A stretch of 64,000 nucleotides of DNA from Doris montereyensis (taxonomy: Eukaryota; Mollusca; Gastropoda; Nudibranchia; Dorididae): positions 77,501-141,500 of the forward strand of contig JAXRKP010000612.1 of NCBI GenBank assembly GCA_037039925.1, read 5' to 3'. The position numbers were made by a program, and so were the translations under genes. This document shows positions 40,001 to 54,700 of the stretch, one piece after another. The stretch's first letter is position 1. Every line of letters begins with the position of its first letter. The notes below the pieces were generated by a model. The model ran no database searches and was not told the DNA's origin. It saw only the letters and a program-made list of their open reading frames with translations.

Positions 40001-43000
40001 AATGCAAAAAATGCCCTTAGACTCAATGTCAGGTATCTGTGCAGTTTTGTCAATTTGTACATCTAAACTTTTGTGTCACCATACTTTCCTACTAAAATTA
40101 ATTCTTCACCATCATCTTTTCCTACTTGAATAATTTTTCCAGCTCTCATCTATGAGTGTATAGAATGCTCAGCCTTTTCTTTTTTTAATCTACTGCTTTG
40201 TCGGTATTGTTGAATAATCCACAGTCTACTCATTGATTGATTAAACTTGCTGTGCTCCCAACATTGGCACCCTCTTGTTTTCATCATCTTAGCACCTTGA
40301 CTATCCCTTTGTTGTGTTTTTCAATAGATCAACAACGCATCACTTCCTCATTCGTCTCTTCACCCCCTATATGCATATGTTGGCCGATGCACCCTTTTAC
40401 CATATATAAAAATGTCTCCCCCACCCCCTTCCAAAGTTGTCTGCCTCAAAGGGAGCATTCAAAATAATATAGGAAACCCGGTAATTCCTCCCAAGTGATT
40501 GAAAACTGCTGGTCTGTCTGATGTCTTTCTTTTCTTCGTGATGCAAGTTCTTCTTTGTGTTTGTTAAAATGGCATCCTCTGGCAAAGGCAAATGAACAGT
40601 TAAAACCACACCCATAAACAAAACGAAAAAAGAACAAAAAGCTTTCAGAAGAAAATGCAACAAAGCACACGTAAGCAAATGATAAACCCTAAAAAGCACA
40701 ACAAACAAGGGAGAACAGCGTCAGGAGAGAAAATTGAAGGAGAAGATCAGTAAAAAAATAAATAGTTTACGGGTATTGGAATTACATGACATTCATGGCT
40801 AGTTCTCTGTCATAAATTTTGTAGTGTTGAATAAGAGAATAGTGTCAGTGTGGGTGGTTGGTTGGTGCTATAACAGAGTAGTGTCAGTGTGGGTGGTTGG
40901 TTGGTGCTATAACAGAGTAGTGTCAGTGTGGGTGGTTGGTTGGTGCTATAACAGAGTAGTGTCAGTGTGGGTGGGTGGTTGGTGCTATAACAGAGTAGTG
41001 TCAGTGTGGGTGGTTGGTTGGTGCTATAACAGAGTAGTGTCAGTGTGGGTGGGTGGTTGGTGCTATAACAGAGTAGTGTCAGTGTGGGTGGGTGGTTGGT
41101 GCTATAACAGAGTAGTGTCAGTGTGGGTGGTTGGTTGGTGCTATAACAGAGTAGTGTCAGTGTGGGTGGTTGGTTGGTGCTATAACAGAATAGTGTCAGT
41201 GTGGGTGGGTGGTTGGTGCTATAACAGAGTAGTGTCAGTGTGGGTGGTTGGGTTGGTGCTATAACAGAGTAGTGTCAGTGTGGGTGGTTGTTGGTGCTAT
41301 AACAGAGTAGTGTCAGTGTGGGTGGTTGGTTGGTGCTATAACAGAGTAGTGTCAGTAACAGAGTAGTGGGTGGGTGGTTGGTTGGTGCTATAACAGAGTA
41401 GTGTCAGTGTGGGTGGTTGGTTGGTGCTATAACAGAGTAGTGTCAGTGTGGGTGGTTGGTTGGTGCTATAACAGAGTAGTGTCAGTGTGGGTGGTTGGTT
41501 GGTGCTATAACAGAGTAGTGTCAGTGTGTGGTTGGTTGCTATAACAGAGTGCAGTGTGGGTGGGTGGGTGGTGCTATAACAGAGTAGTGTCAGTGTGGGT
41601 GGTTGGTTGGTGCTATAACAGAGTAGTGTCAGTGTGGGTGGGTGGTTGGTGCTATAACAGAGTAGTGTGGGTGGGTGGTTGGTGTGTGTGGGTGGGTGGT
41701 TGGTGCTATAACAGAGTAGTGTCAGTGTGGGTGGGTGGTTGGTGCTATAACAGAGTAGTGTCAGTGTGGGTGGGTGGTTGGTGCTATAACAGAGTAGTGT
41801 CAGTGTGGGTGGTTGGTTGGTGCTATAACAGAGTAGTGTCAGTGTGGGTGGTTGGTTGGTGCTATAACAGAGTAGTGTCAGTGTGGGTGGTTGGTTGGTG
41901 CTATAACAGAGTAGTGTCAGTGTGGGTGGTTGGTTGGTGCTATAACAGAGTAGTGTCAGTGTGGGTGGGTGGTTGGTGCTATAACAGAGTAGTGTCAGTG
42001 TGGGTGGTTGGTTGGTGCTATAACAGAGTAGTGTCAGTGTGGGTGGGTGGTTGGTGCTATAACAGAGTAGTGTCAGTGTGGGTGGGTGGTTGGTGCTATA
42101 ACAGAGTAGTGTCAGTGTGGGTGGTTGGGTGGTGCTATAACAGAGTAGTGTCAGTGTGGGTGGGTGGTTGGTGCTATAACAGAGTAGTGTCAGTGTGGGT
42201 GGGTGGTTGGTGCTATAACAGAGTAGTGTCAGTGTGGGTGGGTGGTTGGTGCTATAACAGAGTAGTGTCAGTGTGGGTGGGTGGTTGGTGCTATAACAGA
42301 GTAGTGTCAGTGTGGGTGGGTGGTTGGTGCTATAACAGAGTAGTGTCAGTGGGTGGGTGGTTGGTGCTATAACAGGGTGGGTGGTTGGTGCTATAACAGA
42401 GTAGTGTCAGTGTGGGTGGGTGGTTGGTGCTATAACAGAGTAGTGTCAGTGTGGGTGGTTGGTGCTATAACAGAGTAGTGTCAGTGTGGGGGTTGGTTGG
42501 TGCTATAACAGAGTAGTGTCAGTGTGGGTGGGTGGGTGCTATAACAGAGTAGTGTCAGTGTGGGTGGGGTGGTTGGTGCTATAACAGAGTCTATAAATAG
42601 AGTAGTGTCAGGGTGGGGTGGTTGGTGTCAGAGTAGTGTGGGTGGGTGGGGTGGTGCTATAACAGAGTAGTGTCAGTGTGGGTGGTTGGTTGGTGCTATA
42701 ACAGAGTAGTGTCAGTGTAGTTGGGTGGGTGGGTGTAACAGAGTAGTGTCAGTGTGGGTGGGTGGTTGGTGCTATAACAGAGTAGTGTCAGTGTGGGTGG
42801 TTTGCTTGGTGTGTAGTGTAACAGAGTTAGTGTCAGTGTGTGTCAGTGTGGGGGTGGTTGGTGCTATAACAGAGTAGTGTCAGTGTGGGTGGTTGGTTGG
42901 TGCTATAACAGAGTAGTGTCAGTGTGGGTGGGTGGTTGGTGCTATAACAGAGTAGTGTCAGTGTGGGTGGGTGGTTGGTGCTATAACAGAGTAGTGTCAG

Positions 43001-45681
43001 TGTGGGTGGGTGGTTGGTGCTATAACAGAGTAGTGTCAGTGTGGGTGGGTGGTTGGTGCTATAACAGAGTAGTGTCAGTGTGGGTGGGTGGTTGGTGATA
43101 CTGGTAAGTCTTACTTCCTCCTTTCCCTCTTTCACTTTAGCTTTGGTTTTGCTGTTTCCTTTTAATTTGCCCCGAGAGTGGACGGGATAAATCTCAATGA
43201 AACAAAGAGTGCTGTCAGTATCTGGTGACTCCAAAGGCTTGAAATGACTTTAATTCACCCTGAGATCAACCGGATAATGTGGATGAAGTTAATTTCATTG
43301 AAACAATCAAAATATTAACAAAAGTCTTCGTAACTCGAGTAAAGGCATAATGTTTGTTTTCTTTCAAATTCTATTTTTTGGAAAGATTAACGTCTGTGTC
43401 TATTATACATGTCATTAAATAGGAGTGAACTCAAGGATTCTTTGTGTTTCATGTTGCCTGCTGCTCTTGCTTTCCCATTTGTGTTAGCACCACTACGATG
43501 AATTCCCCCAAGTTTCACCCACACCTCTTAAAAAGAAACCCAAACTGTGAAAAAAAAACCACCCATATGTTTTGCCTTTTGTGTGTGTGGGGACTTGATT
43601 GGCCAGAGGCGAGGTATCGGTCTCAACAAAGGTCATGGGTCTGTGTCTCACAGGTTGAAAAATGTTCTTACGTTTTTTCGAGTAAAACCCACCCACCTGG
43701 TTCAGGTAGGGGATCGACACTTAGTCCCATTGGAGGTGGATGCTAAAAGGAGGTCCCGTGTGCACATTGAAGATCCCTTTGGCTATTTACAGGGCAGTCT
43801 GGGCAAAATTAAAAGATCCCACCAATAATCCTGAAATCACCTAAGTTGTGGATGTGGGTAAAATTAAAAGATCCTACCAATAATCTTGAAATCACCAAAA
43901 TTGTGGATGTGGGCAAAATTAAAAGATCCTACCAATAATCCTGAAATCACCTAAGTTGTGGATGTGGGTAAAATTAAAAGATCCTACCAATAATCCTGAA
44001 ATCACCAAAATTGTGGATGTGGGCAAAATTAAAAGATCCTACCAATAATCCTGAAATCACCAAAATTGTGGATGTGGGTAAAATTAAAAGATCCTACCAA
44101 TAATTTTGAAATCACCAAAATTGTGGATGTGGGTAAAATTAAAAGATTCCACCAATAATCCTGAAATCACCAAAGTTGTGGATGTGGGTAAAACTAAAAG
44201 ATCCCACCAATAATCCTGAAATCACCAAAGTTGTGGATGTGGGTAAAATTAAATGAAATCAATGCCCATGTTATGTCGAGAGTTCAAAGTTTCTCAACTT
44301 GAGTTTCATTTTCAAATGTTTTATGAATGGATATGATTGTCATATTCTTTCTTGGTCTTGATGGGGGGGGTGAATCGGTAGTCCAGTGGTATGGTGTTGG
44401 CCTCTCAACCAAAAGATAATGGATTCGAACCCCGCCAATTGTTGAACAGTTTTTTCAAGTTTTCTCGAACAAAATCTACCCGCCTGGTCCAGGTAGATAA
44501 TCGACACCTAGTCCAGTCGTGAGACAGGCAATAAAAAGGAGGTCCCTTGTGCAGATCCCAATACTCCATGCACGTCAAAGATCCCGTGGCTGTTTACAGG
44601 GCAGTATGGACAAAATTAAAATTCCTACCAAAAACCCAGAGATCACCTTAGTTGTGGATGTGGGTAAATCAAATCAAGTGGGATGGGGGGGGGTGGAAGC
44701 AAGTAGATATAAAGAAGAAAACTATTTGATTGTCGTAACTCCAATTGCACCTTATAATTTGTAGACACACCATTCTTCAATATTGTAGTATTTATCATTT
44801 TATCATGTAGTAATGTGTGTTTTTTACCGGATGATTTTGTTGATGGCTTCCTGAGTTTTTGATTTATTTGTTCATTATTTTATGTACATGTCAGCTTGTT
44901 GACAGCAGTTTTGCCTTCTTATTTTTACATGTTTTTAATCAGTTTATCCTAATCCTTAACTGTCCTTTAAACATAATTGGCTTTCTGTGCGCTTTGCTCT
45001 AGATATTATCAACGTTTGTAACTTTCGGTGATTAGTAGAGAGGGGCTTTTCACTCACCCCCATATGTTAGCACACACAAGTTTTGATATATATATACGTT
45101 ATGATATACCACTAAATAATACTTTATTATAATAATTTGTCGTACTAATATTTGGCTGTTACTACCCTCCCCTTTCCCCACCCCAAATTGAGAAATTCAT
45201 TTTGTGTGATACAACTCACAAAGCAGGGGATAAAACCCATTTATATTTTCTCATGTATTTTATTAGACATGCATTTGGATTATAAAAAAAAGAATTCCGT
45301 ATCATCTCCTTTGCAATCGTAATGTTGAAAATCGTTTTTAAATAATTAAGGATGGAGACGAAGGTTTAGCTCTAGAACTACTGGGCTGCCTTTGAAACGT
45401 TGTAGACTGTCTGTTCGTCTTGTCTGCCAGGTAATGACCCTGGTTAGCGAGGTTGCCCGGACAGTCAAATGATTGAGTTTTGAGGGCTGTTACAACCACG
45501 CTCATTTTCATGTTTTTCTAATAACGTTATGATTGATAATTACAAACTAAACCATAGCCATTTTTTTCTTTTCACCGCAAATTTTTTTATGTGCATCTAG
45601 ATGTAATTAATTTTTGGTCAGAGCCTACCGGTGCATATTTTTGATTTTAGCAGGACATGTTGCATTTATTCACATACATAT

Positions 45682-45718
<37 letters not shown>

Positions 45719-48700
45719 AAGAGAATTTGAAAGGAAATACGCATAAATCAACAGAAACAGATTTTTAAAAAAGCCCTGAAAAAAAAGATTATAAGGGGAA
45801 TGAAATGTTGATGTTGAGTTGGAACGTAAAGCGATCATTTTTATATATAAAAGAATCAGTGCTATGCATAAAAAAAAGTATTGATTGTAGATATAGAAAT
45901 TATTTATTGACTACATTTTGTATATAAATTATGCACAGACCCCCCTCTTTTCTCCAATGATTGATTTATCAACTTTTTCTTTCTTCTTATCAAAAGAATT
46001 AATCCTATGATTTTACTGTACCTTAGACACCATTTTCAAATTAAATTCACATATTCATTCTGTTGTTTTTTCTCCACTCTAGCTACCTGCAAGGCACAAT
46101 CAATTTCCTGTTGGTCATCCTAAAGAGAGACCGTGACCGATCAGAGGCTTTCCTTGCCCTGGGTTTCCTTGCCATTGCGGTCCAGGCAGAAATTCACAGC
46201 TACATGAGTCGCACCATGGACATCATCAGAGATTCCCTCCCACCCAGAGATCACTCGTCAAAGTGAGCGTTACTTTTCACTTTCTTTCATCCTCTCACTG
46301 ATAGTTTCTTTTGATTTATTTATACTTCTTTTTTTTTTAGCGTGGGATACAGTGATAGACAATAGCCCATCGTTCCGAGCTCATCGTCTGTGTTGGACAG
46401 AGTTTAAACCAACCAGCCCAGATAATCAGTCTCACAGTAGTCTTCCTTTGACAAGATCTTTTAGATTTTTTTCTCTCTGTATTTTCGCTCCTTCAAATTA
46501 AAAAATATTTTTGTTTTGTTTCGGTTTTCATTTAAGTTTGTTTAAATACATCTTGTGTTTTTTTTTTTTCACAAGATGTTATTTTTTCTACAGCTGCCAA
46601 CTAGTATGTAAAAAACTTGTTTACTGTATTATTTTGGCTTTGAATCCATGTCTGTATTTGCCTTGAAAAGTATGCATGTATGAGGGTTAACTGTGTTTTG
46701 TTTTTAAAGAAACCCCCTGAGTTAACGGCAGACTCAGAGAGGTTGGGATGAAAATCCAGAGACGTCATTCTTAGTTGGTTGGTTATTTCAAGTTAAATTA
46801 TCTGGCGGTTGTGCGCGTTAGCATAAGTTTGAAAAGGTTGGCAGCTATGTATATATACATGTTGATTTTGTAGATTTGGGTGTTATAACTGATTGTCGTC
46901 TCTTTTGACCATTTGACCATTGTATCTATATTTTCTCATTGCTTATCATGATTATAAGAAAGACGACGATGGTGATTATTATTATTTTTACTAACTTTAT
47001 ACCAAAACACCTTTTCGTCCCTTGATTTAAATATATATATTTATATATATATATATATTATGAGAGGGTAATGAAGAGAAGGAAAGAAGAGAGGATGATG
47101 AAGAGAAAATCTCTTGTATAACAGCATACTGTTTTTCCTGTCTCAACTCGCCTTTCTCTCTGACCATTGATGCCACGTAGACTGAAAGCTGTTTGAATGA
47201 AAGACACTGCTTTTTTCACATTTCCAGAAAACAGAAACACTTTGTGGTTGATCCAGCCGTATTCACCTGCATCAGCATGCTGGCCAGGGCGTTGGGCCCC
47301 AGATGGCTTATGAAGTCAGGGACCTTCTGGACTCCATGCTGGCGACTGGACTCACGTGAGTTATTTTTAGAATTTAATTTTCTTGTCATGTATTTGTTCC
47401 GTTCCTCTGTTATTTTTCGACCACCTTGTGGAATTCGAAGTCAGTAATATCGATTGTCAGGGTTGTATGAGTTAATACCATAAATTATCTTGTTGTATGA
47501 GTGAATATCATAAATTATCTTGTGGTTGAATTAATACCATAAATTATCTTGTGGTTGAATTAATACCATAAATTATCTTGTTGTTGAATTAATACCATAA
47601 ATTATCTTGTGGTTGAATTAATACCATAAATTATCTTGTGGTTGAATTAATACCATAAATTATCTTGTTGTTGAATTAATACCATAAATTATCTTGTGGT
47701 TGAATTAATACCATAAATTATCTTGTGGTTGAATTAATACCATAAATTATCTTGTTGTATGAGTGAATACCATAAATTATCTTGTAGTTGAATTAATATC
47801 ATAAATTATCTTGTGATTATATTAATACCATAAATTATCTTGTGGTTGAATCAATACCATAAATTATCTTGTGGTTGAGTTAATACCATAAATTATCTTG
47901 TGGTTGAATTAATACCATTAATTATCTTGAGGTTGAATTAATAATACCATAAATTATCTTGTTGTTGAATTAATACCATTAATTATCTTGTTGTTGAATT
48001 AATACCATAAATTATCTTGTGGTTGAATTAATACCATAAATTATCTTGTTGTATGAGTGAATACCATAAATTATCTTGTGGTTGAATTAATACCATAAAT
48101 TATCTTGTGGTTGAATTAATACCATAAATTCTCTTGTGGTTGAATTAATACCATAAATTATCTTGTGGTTGAATTAATACCATAAATTATCTTGTGGTTG
48201 AATTAATACCATAAATTATCTTGTGGTTGAATGTCGTTGGGCAGGCGGCTGGTGGGTCCTACTTCTTTCCTTTACTTTTTCTTTTCTTTTCTCTTGTTGT
48301 TTCCTCTTCATTCGCCCTGAGATTATCTCAATGATGGACTGGAAAATTTTAAATTAAGCAAACAAAACAGAACGTTGTTGGAAATTTGTTTTGATATGGT
48401 AGTTTTTTGTCCGTGTCTTAATACTCTCAAAGTACCCTCAATGGTTAGAATGGCTTTCTAGTCTTGACCAAACTGTGGGCAGTTGGCAGTTGCTACTGGT
48501 TGGTCATACTTCTTTCCTTTCACTCTTTGGCTTATGTCATTCATCTTGCTCTTTCCTCTTAGTTCACCCTGAGATCACTGCAAATTGTGAACGTGGTGAA
48601 TTTCAATAAAACAAACAAACGGCATGTGAGAATAAATGTGTCTGAAAGGAAATCCCTGTATGATGAACTGATTTCTTGATCTTTCCAGAAATTGTATGAC

Positions 48701-51700
48701 ATCTCTCCTTGTTTTACCTCACATCTCTTTTTAAAAGCCTTTTGTATTTGTTTTATATCTCCACAGACGTTAGAAAGTTTTATGACAATTCAGACGTCTC
48801 TGACCTGTGTTTCATGTTGTTACTATCCGTCTGTCACTTTACCCCTCCGTGTACTTCATGACTGGCTGGTTGACGGGAACTACTGGTAGCTCCTACTTCT
48901 TTTCCTTTATCTCCTTTACCTACCTTTTATCTTGTTGTTTCCTCTTAATTCACCCTGTGATCACCGCATATAGTAGGGGGGTGGGTGGGGGATGGTGGTG
49001 AAGGTCATTCTATCAATCAGGATTACATGATCTGACAAATGATGATATTATACTGTTTTCTTATTCATCCCCCCCCCCCCCCTCCTTGCCTAATTGCCCA
49101 TCCATCAATTCCTCCACACATTTTCTGTTTCGTTTTCCTGCCTTTTTGTAGTGTTTATCTGGGTGGCTGTCCTCCATGGGCTAGTCAGCTCTAACTCTTT
49201 GTATGCCTACTTTGATTTAAGTCTTTCTCACATGTGTTCACAGTTTGTTTCAATTCAAACCATTAGTTTCCAATGTATTGTTGTCTTTGTCTTGTGTGTT
49301 AGACTCAGGTATGAACGAATACCCAGTCATAGGCAGAGACGGCTCTTGCTAGATTGTAAGTGTGAAGTGCCTAACAGGTAGCTGTGCTGTGTGCTGCTAT
49401 ATGGAGTTGATAAGAATTTTGAGTGTGCCATGACCTGTTTGGGAATAAATGATGTAAAGTTGATGAGCCTGCTCTTATGCAGGGATACAGAGTATATATC
49501 AGTCTTTATCTTTGTATATATTTTTTGTGTGTCTTAATGCCAGTCCTGCCCTTACTGCCGCTCTGAGGGAACTGGCCAAACAAATTCCACAGCTGAAGAA
49601 AGACATCCAGGACGGCCTGTTGAAAAACCTGTCTCTTATTTTGATGGGCCAGCCCCTGAAACACCCCGGTGCCCTCACCATCCCAGCTCCTCTTTTACCA
49701 GGTAACTTCGTCTCATGAGAGCCAATGATTGTTGCAGATGTCTTTGTTTGTTCCTGTTTAGGGCGTTTGGGTTTAAATACGTTTAGATCTACCTCAGCGG
49801 AGTTATACTATTGAGGGAGCATGTCATGGTTTATTTTCTCTTATACGTGAGATGATCTTCAAATAAACTGAAAGGTCTGAAAAATAGGAATTTAGTTCTA
49901 CAACATAGATTCTAAATAGCCTTGATTGGAAAAGAAAGACAGTACAATGGTGACTTCTTATTTCATTGATTACTTAAGGAAGGGGAATTATCTCAATCTT
50001 TTTCTTCTAGTTTTAACATATGCACTCGTGATCACTATTATCAGTGTGCAAGTAGTATTTTTCTGTATAAAAATGGAGCATTTATCTATAGGACGATCGA
50101 TGTTCGGATAATTTTGGGACTGCCTGTCTTCGTGTAGGCTGGCAAACTACTGTAAACAATTTGAACCGTAGATTATGTCTATTTTTTTTCTCTATTTGTG
50201 TAATCGAACTTGCCCCTATGTATGTTTAAGGCACCGTTGGCCTAGTGGGTAGTTGATTTCTGGCAATGTAGGTCTGACATAGTGTTCTCGGGAAGACACT
50301 TAATCCATACCTTTCCTCCTGACCTAGGTGTAAATGTATGTTTAAGGCACCATTGGCCTAGTGGGTAGTTGATTTCTGGCAATGTAGGTCTGACATCGTG
50401 TTCTCGGGAAGACACTTAATCCATACCTTTCCTCCTGACCTAGGTGTAAATGTATGTTTAAGGCACTGTTGGCCTAGTGGGTAGTTGATTTCTGGCAATG
50501 TAGGTCTGACATAGTGTTCTTGGGAAAGACACTTAATCCATACCTTTTCTCCTGTAAATGGACACCAGCATCTGCTTGGTAGTAAAACCTGTGACATTAT
50601 AGCATCTTCTCCAGACCGTAATGTGCTGATGCCTGTTCCAATTCACACTATACAAACAAGGATCAGCTTTGGCTCTGGGTCTGAACGGCCCTAAGGAACT
50701 GACCCCCTCATGATAATTTGAAAGAACATTTAAGAGCTATTGCTTGTATTTACACTGGACAAGTATCAACTGAAAAAAGACTTAAAACAAAAGAAATGAA
50801 GGTGGATAGGCCACATGCTTAGGAAGGACCCTAACACAATAACAAGACAGAGCCTTACATGGAACCCACAGGGTAAAAGATCGAGGGGTCGGCCAAGGGC
50901 TACACGGAGAAGAGAACTGGATGGAGAGATGAAGAAGACGGGGCAAACATGGAAATCTATGCAGAGGCTAGCCCAGGAGAGAAGTGATGGGAGATTGTTT
51001 GTTGATGGCCTATGCTTCCCAGCGAGCTAAACAGGCAGAAGAAGCTTGTGTTTGCATGGGGTGTATCATTGCAGAGTTTGATCATTTTAAAATTTATGTT
51101 TGTTGGATTGATAAATAGTCACGTTAAAATAACCAGATCATTCTTCATTGTTTCAAATGAATTGGATTAAAAAAAATTCTGTTTCCACTCTTCAGCACCT
51201 TCAGTCAATGATTCGAATGATGTTACAAATGTCACCTTGGCCTTGAGGACGCTGGGCACGTTTGATTTTGAAGGTCACTCTTTGACCCAGTTTGTTCGTC
51301 ACTGCGCTGAGCACTATCTGGGCACAGAGCACAAGGAGATTCGGATGGAGGCTGTGAAAACCTGCGCTCATCTGCTGTCACCTCTCCTTCAGGTAGGTTG
51401 GATGATAAAGAGTGTCACAGTGTCAAAAGTTTGGATTTTTAAATTGTTTTATTTTGGCCCGACGTTGCATTTCCTTGGGAAAGACACTTAACATGCATTC
51501 CCTCACTTGACTCGGGTGCAAAATGGGTACAAGCACTGGCTTGGGAATAAAAAGCTGCGTGAGACTAGCCCTGTTCAGGAGGTGATTGTTATCACCTGTT
51601 CCGCTTCACGCTATAGAAACCGGGATAAGACCCGACTCTATGGGCCGAAACGGTTTTGAAGGAACTTTCTTACTTTATTTGGTTGGATTTAGTCGCAGAA

Positions 51701-54700
51701 TGAAATCAAAGTATTACTTTCACACAGCAATGGTGTCATCATCATCATCATCATCATGATTATTATCATTATTGCCTGTTACCCGTGTCAGGATATAGGC
51801 TACAAACAAACATTCTCCGTCTTCCCTGGTTTTTTGCCGCGTTGCTCGTGGCCTTCCGTTCTTTTTCACTCCGTGTCGGTTCCACTGCAGCGCTCTTTTC
51901 GTAATGCTAGAGTCTGGATTTCTCTAACAACCTCGATCTTCTTTGAACGGTGTTGCGATAGTCGGTAAATTCTCAAGTGATCGACTTCCATATTTGAAGG
52001 CTTGATAAACGACAATGAGTGACAACTTCACCAAAGTGAACAGAACAAACGTGACATTTTGTTTCACAATTCGAATTATTATTGACTTGTTTCACTGTGG
52101 CTGAAATATTTGGTTGATTTCCTAACCCACGGCTGAAACATTTAGTTTATTCCTAACACACGGCTGAAACATTTGGTTGATTCTTAACCCAAGGCTGAAA
52201 CATTTAGTTGATTCCTAACCCAAGGCTGAAACATTTGGTTGATTCCCAACCCAAGGCTGAAACATTTAGTTGATTCCTAACACACGGCTGAAACATTTAG
52301 TTGATTCCTAACCCAAGGCTGAAACATTTGGTTGATTCCCAACCGAAGGCTGAAACGTTCCAAAGCTTTAATATCTATTAAAAAGTCCTGGTTTTAAGGC
52401 AATATCTGGATTCACAATCTATAGTTGAGTTATCTGGATTCACTGTGAAAGGGCTTTAATTTATTCGTCTGTTTTATTAAGTTTACTGTGTTTCTTACTT
52501 CAAAGTAACACATATTCTATAAATAATTAAAAAATTAAGCCATAATGCCTTAATTGTTTTAAATCCCTAGAGAATTATTTATGTATGCAAAAAGCTTATT
52601 CCCCCCACCCCCATTTTGGTAAGTTTTGTTGCCTTGGTCCTGATTTCTTCTGCTTTTTTTCTCCTTCTGCAGCTTCTATCAGACAACAGGGTCACGTCAG
52701 CATGGACGGCTATGACGACGGTGGCAGAAGTGTTGAACAAGCTACTTGTGGTCGGCATTACAGACAGTGGTGAGTTGTTGCCCTTCTAGACATCGGAGTC
52801 GATGATGTCACTGTGATTCATCTTTGAGGGGATCACCATCATCATCTTCAAGTGTCTTGCTGTGTAGTCTTGACGGTCATCTTCTTCCACACTCCTTGAT
52901 TGCCGGTCAAGTTATTTACGTTCTCGGTCTTCAGCCATCTTGTCATTCCATCCAGTATCATTTCCCTTTGTTGTCCTCTAGATCTTGTCCCTTTCATTTT
53001 TCCAGTGGTGACCAGGTGTTCCAGTTTCTCTTTCCTCTTTGCATTGCCAAAAAGTTGCCTGTCTTTTCTTTATTTTGTTTGAGGAGAGTTCTATGTGTCT
53101 CTGCTTTTTTGAGAGTGTATTCAATTGTCCACGAGATACGTTACATTCTTGTCAAGAACCGCATCTCGGTTGCCTGTATTCTCTCCTGTATCTTTTTGTT
53201 TAGGGTCTATGCTTCACATCCATATGTGCTTTAAAGGCTTTGTTGCCAGGCCACTAAAAAGTAACCAAATTTTGTCTGTATGTTACAAATGATCCCAAGA
53301 TTATTTTCATTTGAGGAATTTTTCTACCAGAAATGGTGCTTAATTAAGGAAAATGTCATAAAATCCCTGTCTCAGAGTAGAATTTTCATTCACCTAAGCG
53401 CCATTTTCTATGGCTTTTATAATTAAAAAGTGAAATAGTACCATTCACGTAAGCCGCCATTTTCTATGGCTTTTATAATTTAAAAAGTGAAATAGTACCA
53501 TTCACGCCTACCCGCGTAACCTCAGTATCAGTACTGACTCTATATTATGATCTTACTTGAGTGAAGAAATTTGTTGTATCTATAAGCAGAAGACAGATTT
53601 AAAACTTTCAAAGTTCAAGTTGTATAAGGAGTTCTTCTGATGTTCAAATCTGTGTTCATTTTTTCTCTGTACAAATTGCCGTATGAAAATTTCATAATCA
53701 AAATAATAAAGACATTGCAAGACAGTTTAGTTATCTGTCAGATGATGTGTTATATTGTTAAAAGAGAAAATAAACGTGACATATCGATTACTCATTTATG
53801 TGAGTGATGATAATGAGAAATTGTTCAAATGACTTAAATGTCAAGTGACTATAAACACATATTGTGATTGTCTCAAAAGTGTTCCTATGAAATAGTCAGT
53901 CTCATGTGGACTAGTATATTTTGCTGTATATATATTTTTTGTGTCCTTAGATGCTGACATCCGCTACTGTGTGTTGAAGGCTTTGGACGAAAGATTTGAC
54001 CCTCACTTAGCTCAGGCAGAGAACCTCCGAAGCTTTGTTCATTGCCCTGAACAGACGAGGCATTTGAAATAAGAGAGCGCGCTATTTGTATGATTGGGAG
54101 ATTAAGCTCCAAAAATCCAGCGTACGTCATGCCGTCTCTCAGGAAAATTCTCATCCAGGTTTGTTAACCGCTAATCTTTCTTTACATTATGAAAGACTGA
54201 CGGTGAGAGATTTGCTGTCTCAAGGTCTGGAAGGCATTGATAATAACTTCCCTTGACCCTTTAATTTCTTTTGGTATTTGATTTCCACAGGACAGCTCAA
54301 ATGCTGTATTTATTCTTGGAATTGCTGATCATGTACCATTCTAAAATATGTTAAAAATAGTTTTATGAGATTCTTTTTTTCCCAATATTGGGGGGTAAAA
54401 GGACACATAACTGACCCTTTAAGCCAGCTGAGGCCGTAAGCAATTTTGTCACTGTTTCAAGGGCTCTCTTAGAGCGAGCTTAAACGACCCATGTCCGATT
54501 TTGAAGAAGGAGAGGGGTAAAATAATTGATTTGTCACGTGTCTTTTTCTAATTGTATCTGTAATGTTTCAACTCACATAATCAGTGGACAAATTACCATC
54601 CCACCTTTAAAATGTCTCCTTCCCGCCACTGGCTGACTTCTTGTCTTTCAGATTCTGACAGAGCTGGAGCACAGCGGTATTGGCAGGAACAAGGAACAAG

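Noticed and set aside
40824..43234. Long repeated-WCYNR open frames (up to 272 codons) and the reverse [13 protein letters not shown] frame
   Set aside because: The 39-bp minisatellite has a period divisible by three and lies inside an MTOR intron.
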